Assembly (NCBI GenBank): GCA_021787255.1
Contig: JAJYMD010000179.1
Coordinates: forward strand, 1-15,373
Direction of reading: 5' to 3'
DNA: 15,373 nt
From: Actinomycetes bacterium
GTDB taxonomy: Bacteria > Actinomycetota > Acidimicrobiia > Acidimicrobiales > RAAP-2
In this document: piece by piece, positions 14,702-15,373 of the stretch
How the letters are laid out: every line of letters begins with the position of its first letter
Position numbering within the stretch: position 1 is the first letter of the stretch
Program-made: the position numbers and the translations under genes
Notes under the pieces: generated by a model
Databases searched by the model: none
What the model saw: only the letters and a program-made list of their open reading frames with translations
Told to the model about the DNA's origin: nothing

Positions 14702-14805
14702 CGCCGACTACCCCGGCTACCCCCGGGCTCCGGCTACTCCGGCCACCCCCGGGCTCCGGCTACTCCGGCCACCCCCGGGCTCCGACTACCCCGGCTACCC
14801 CCGGG
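14702..14805. repeat. Four tandem copies of a 26-bp GC-rich repeat
   Basis: Units span 14702-14727, 14728-14753, 14754-14779 and 14780-14805. The second and third are identical; the first and fourth share two substitutions (GACTACCCCGGCTAC in place of GGCTACTCCGGCCAC) and differ from each other only at the second base. The pattern around each unit is CTCCG, CTACTCC, then CACCCCCGGG. The length is not a multiple of three, so the array is unlikely to be maintained for coding. There are no spacers, which excludes a CRISPR array. Confidence 0.93.
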
Positions 14806-14821
14806 CGCCGACGGCTGTCGA

Positions 14822-15034
14822 GCCCCCGAGTCGGTGACACGCGTCGCGGTCACGGTGCGGATCTTGTTCGCGCAGACCGCCGCGACCGAGTCACCAGGAT
14901 GGAGCTGTGTGAGAGAGCCCGCCGTGCTCTCGGTGATCGAGGTCCCCGGGGTCGTGTCCACCCGCCGACCGTACCTGCGGCCTCTTGGACGCAGAAGTCC
15001 TTCCCTGTGATCAGCTTGATCGCGCCGGAGATCC
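14822..15034 (-). pseudogene. Frameshifted remnant resembling a DUF5666-like beta domain
   Basis: On the minus strand one frame reads ISGAIKLITGKDFCVQEAAG (15032 to about 14973). A second frame continues RVDTTPGTSITESTAGSL, then TQLHPGDSVAAVCANKIRTV and TATRVTDSGA (about 14964 to 14825). Joined, they follow the pattern of small extracytoplasmic beta domains such as DUF5666: a V/I-xx-I-xG-xx-F-x-V strand, T-xx-T, then a L-xx-GD-xV turn and VTATRV. The join requires a one- or two-base shift near 14965-14975. No start, ribosome site or signal peptide is visible upstream. It could be a decayed gene, a sequencing error, or coincidence; the family call is from motif memory only. Confidence 0.3.
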
Positions 15035-15303
15035 CGCCCCCGAGTGACGGCGGAGCTGGCACGGGGTATGTCCCACATGAAGAACCTGCTCCGATCGAAT
15101 GGAAACTGCGAGGTCCAGTGTTCACCGCGCGCACCAGTACTGCCCTCGGCCGCGTGCATGCCCTGACGTATGGCCAAGGTCCCCTCGGTGCCCGAGATCT
15201 CGCGTCGCCCGTCGGCCACCCGCGCAAATGCCATGGTGCTTGGGCGCTACGGTACCGGGTCGGCACTGCCCGCAGGGAGGTGGGTCGGGGCGAGGAGACG
15301 CTG

Positions 15304-15373
15304 ATGGACGAGGATGGGCGTGCGACACGGCCGGTGACGCGGGCACGGTTCAGCATCGTCATTCCCGCCCTGA
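15304..15373 (+). CDS. Start of a gene, probably a family 2 glycosyltransferase (cut by the right edge)
   Basis: Only 23 codons are visible, from an ATG at 15304 to the window end. GAGGAG lies about 8 bases upstream, a good ribosome site. The peptide ends RARFSIVIPAL, and the hydrophobic strand SIVIPA followed by a likely Asn codon (the next base is A) is the usual opening of family 2 glycosyltransferases, whose first strand binds the nucleotide sugar. The 14 residues before it are charged and unremarkable. It is transcribed away from dgt. The identification rests on one short motif. Confidence 0.55.
   Translation, partial: MDEDGRATRPVTRARFSIVIPAL

Larger units (their letters stand above)
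14607..15303. other. Long stretch without an intact gene between dgt and the right-edge gene
   Basis: About 700 bases lie between the divergently oriented dgt and glycosyltransferase-like starts. They hold a 26-bp tandem repeat array and, on the minus strand, a broken frame resembling a DUF5666-like domain. The remainder, roughly 15060-15290, shows no frame with family-like motifs and no tRNA fold that I can see. A minus-strand frame opening at 15234 has no ribosome site and runs out of frame with the domain-like part. Confidence 0.6.

Noticed and set aside
14702..14805. Possible CRISPR array
   Set aside because: The 26-bp units are directly adjacent with no spacers, and no cas genes are present in the window.
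11511..14837. Plus-strand open frame of 1108 codons spanning the minus-strand genes
   Set aside because: It lies antisense to three genes with clear family motifs, is rich in Arg, Gly and Ala low-complexity sequence, and has no recognisable domain. Long antisense frames are expected at this GC content.
14734..15234. Minus-strand frame of 166 codons as an intact gene
   Set aside because: There is no ribosome site at its ATG, the first half shows no domain pattern, and it crosses the 26-bp repeats. Only a short middle part looks domain-like, and that needs a frame change.

Overview
The window is GC-rich DNA (roughly 70% GC by eye) with strong GGAGG-type ribosome sites, frequent GTG/TTG starts and densely overlapping genes. 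An F420-type PPOX oxidoreductase, a TetR-controlled acyl-CoA catabolic operon and an ECF sigma factor fit a high-GC actinobacterium, perhaps an Acidimicrobiia-like lineage. The lineage is inference; no rRNA or other phylogenetic marker is present.

Region 1 (1-1102, minus strand): an ECF sigma factor followed by a single-pass membrane protein cut by the left edge. The second protein is plausibly the partner (anti-sigma-like) of the first.

Region 2 (1103-11456, plus strand): a divergent intergenic region with a recognisable promoter (TTGACA-N17-TAAGGT) and an almost perfect 26-bp dyad just downstream. It drives one tightly packed operon of eight genes. These are an exported LivK-type solute-binding protein; a 957-residue fusion of LivH permease, LivM permease and LivG ATPase; a separate LivF ATPase; a TetR regulator; two unrelated alpha/beta hydrolases; an AMP-forming acyl-CoA synthetase; and a 3-hydroxybutyrate dehydrogenase-type SDR. 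From LivHMG onward every gene overlaps the next by 1 to 17 bases. The layout reads as one self-contained unit: bind and import a small organic compound, hydrolyse an ester or lactone in the cytoplasm, activate the released acid with CoA, and oxidise a 3-hydroxy acid. A 3-hydroxybutyrate ester or oligomer is one candidate substrate, but the substrate is not proven by sequence. This operon is the best candidate in the window for an undescribed system.

Region 3 (11478-14606, minus strand): three genes convergent to the operon. They are a dGTPase-family HD phosphohydrolase (dgt), an F420/PPOX-type flavoenzyme-fold oxidoreductase, and an exported protein with a divergent CAP/SCP-like domain, an IPT/TIG domain and a Big-1-like Ig domain. 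A bulged stem-loop lies across the convergent ends of regions 2 and 3.

Region 4 (14607-15373): four head-to-tail copies of a 26-bp GC-rich repeat, a minus-strand stretch resembling a frameshifted DUF5666-like domain, and at the right edge the first 23 codons of a plus-strand gene beginning like a family 2 glycosyltransferase. No tRNA, rRNA, CRISPR array or transposase was found.
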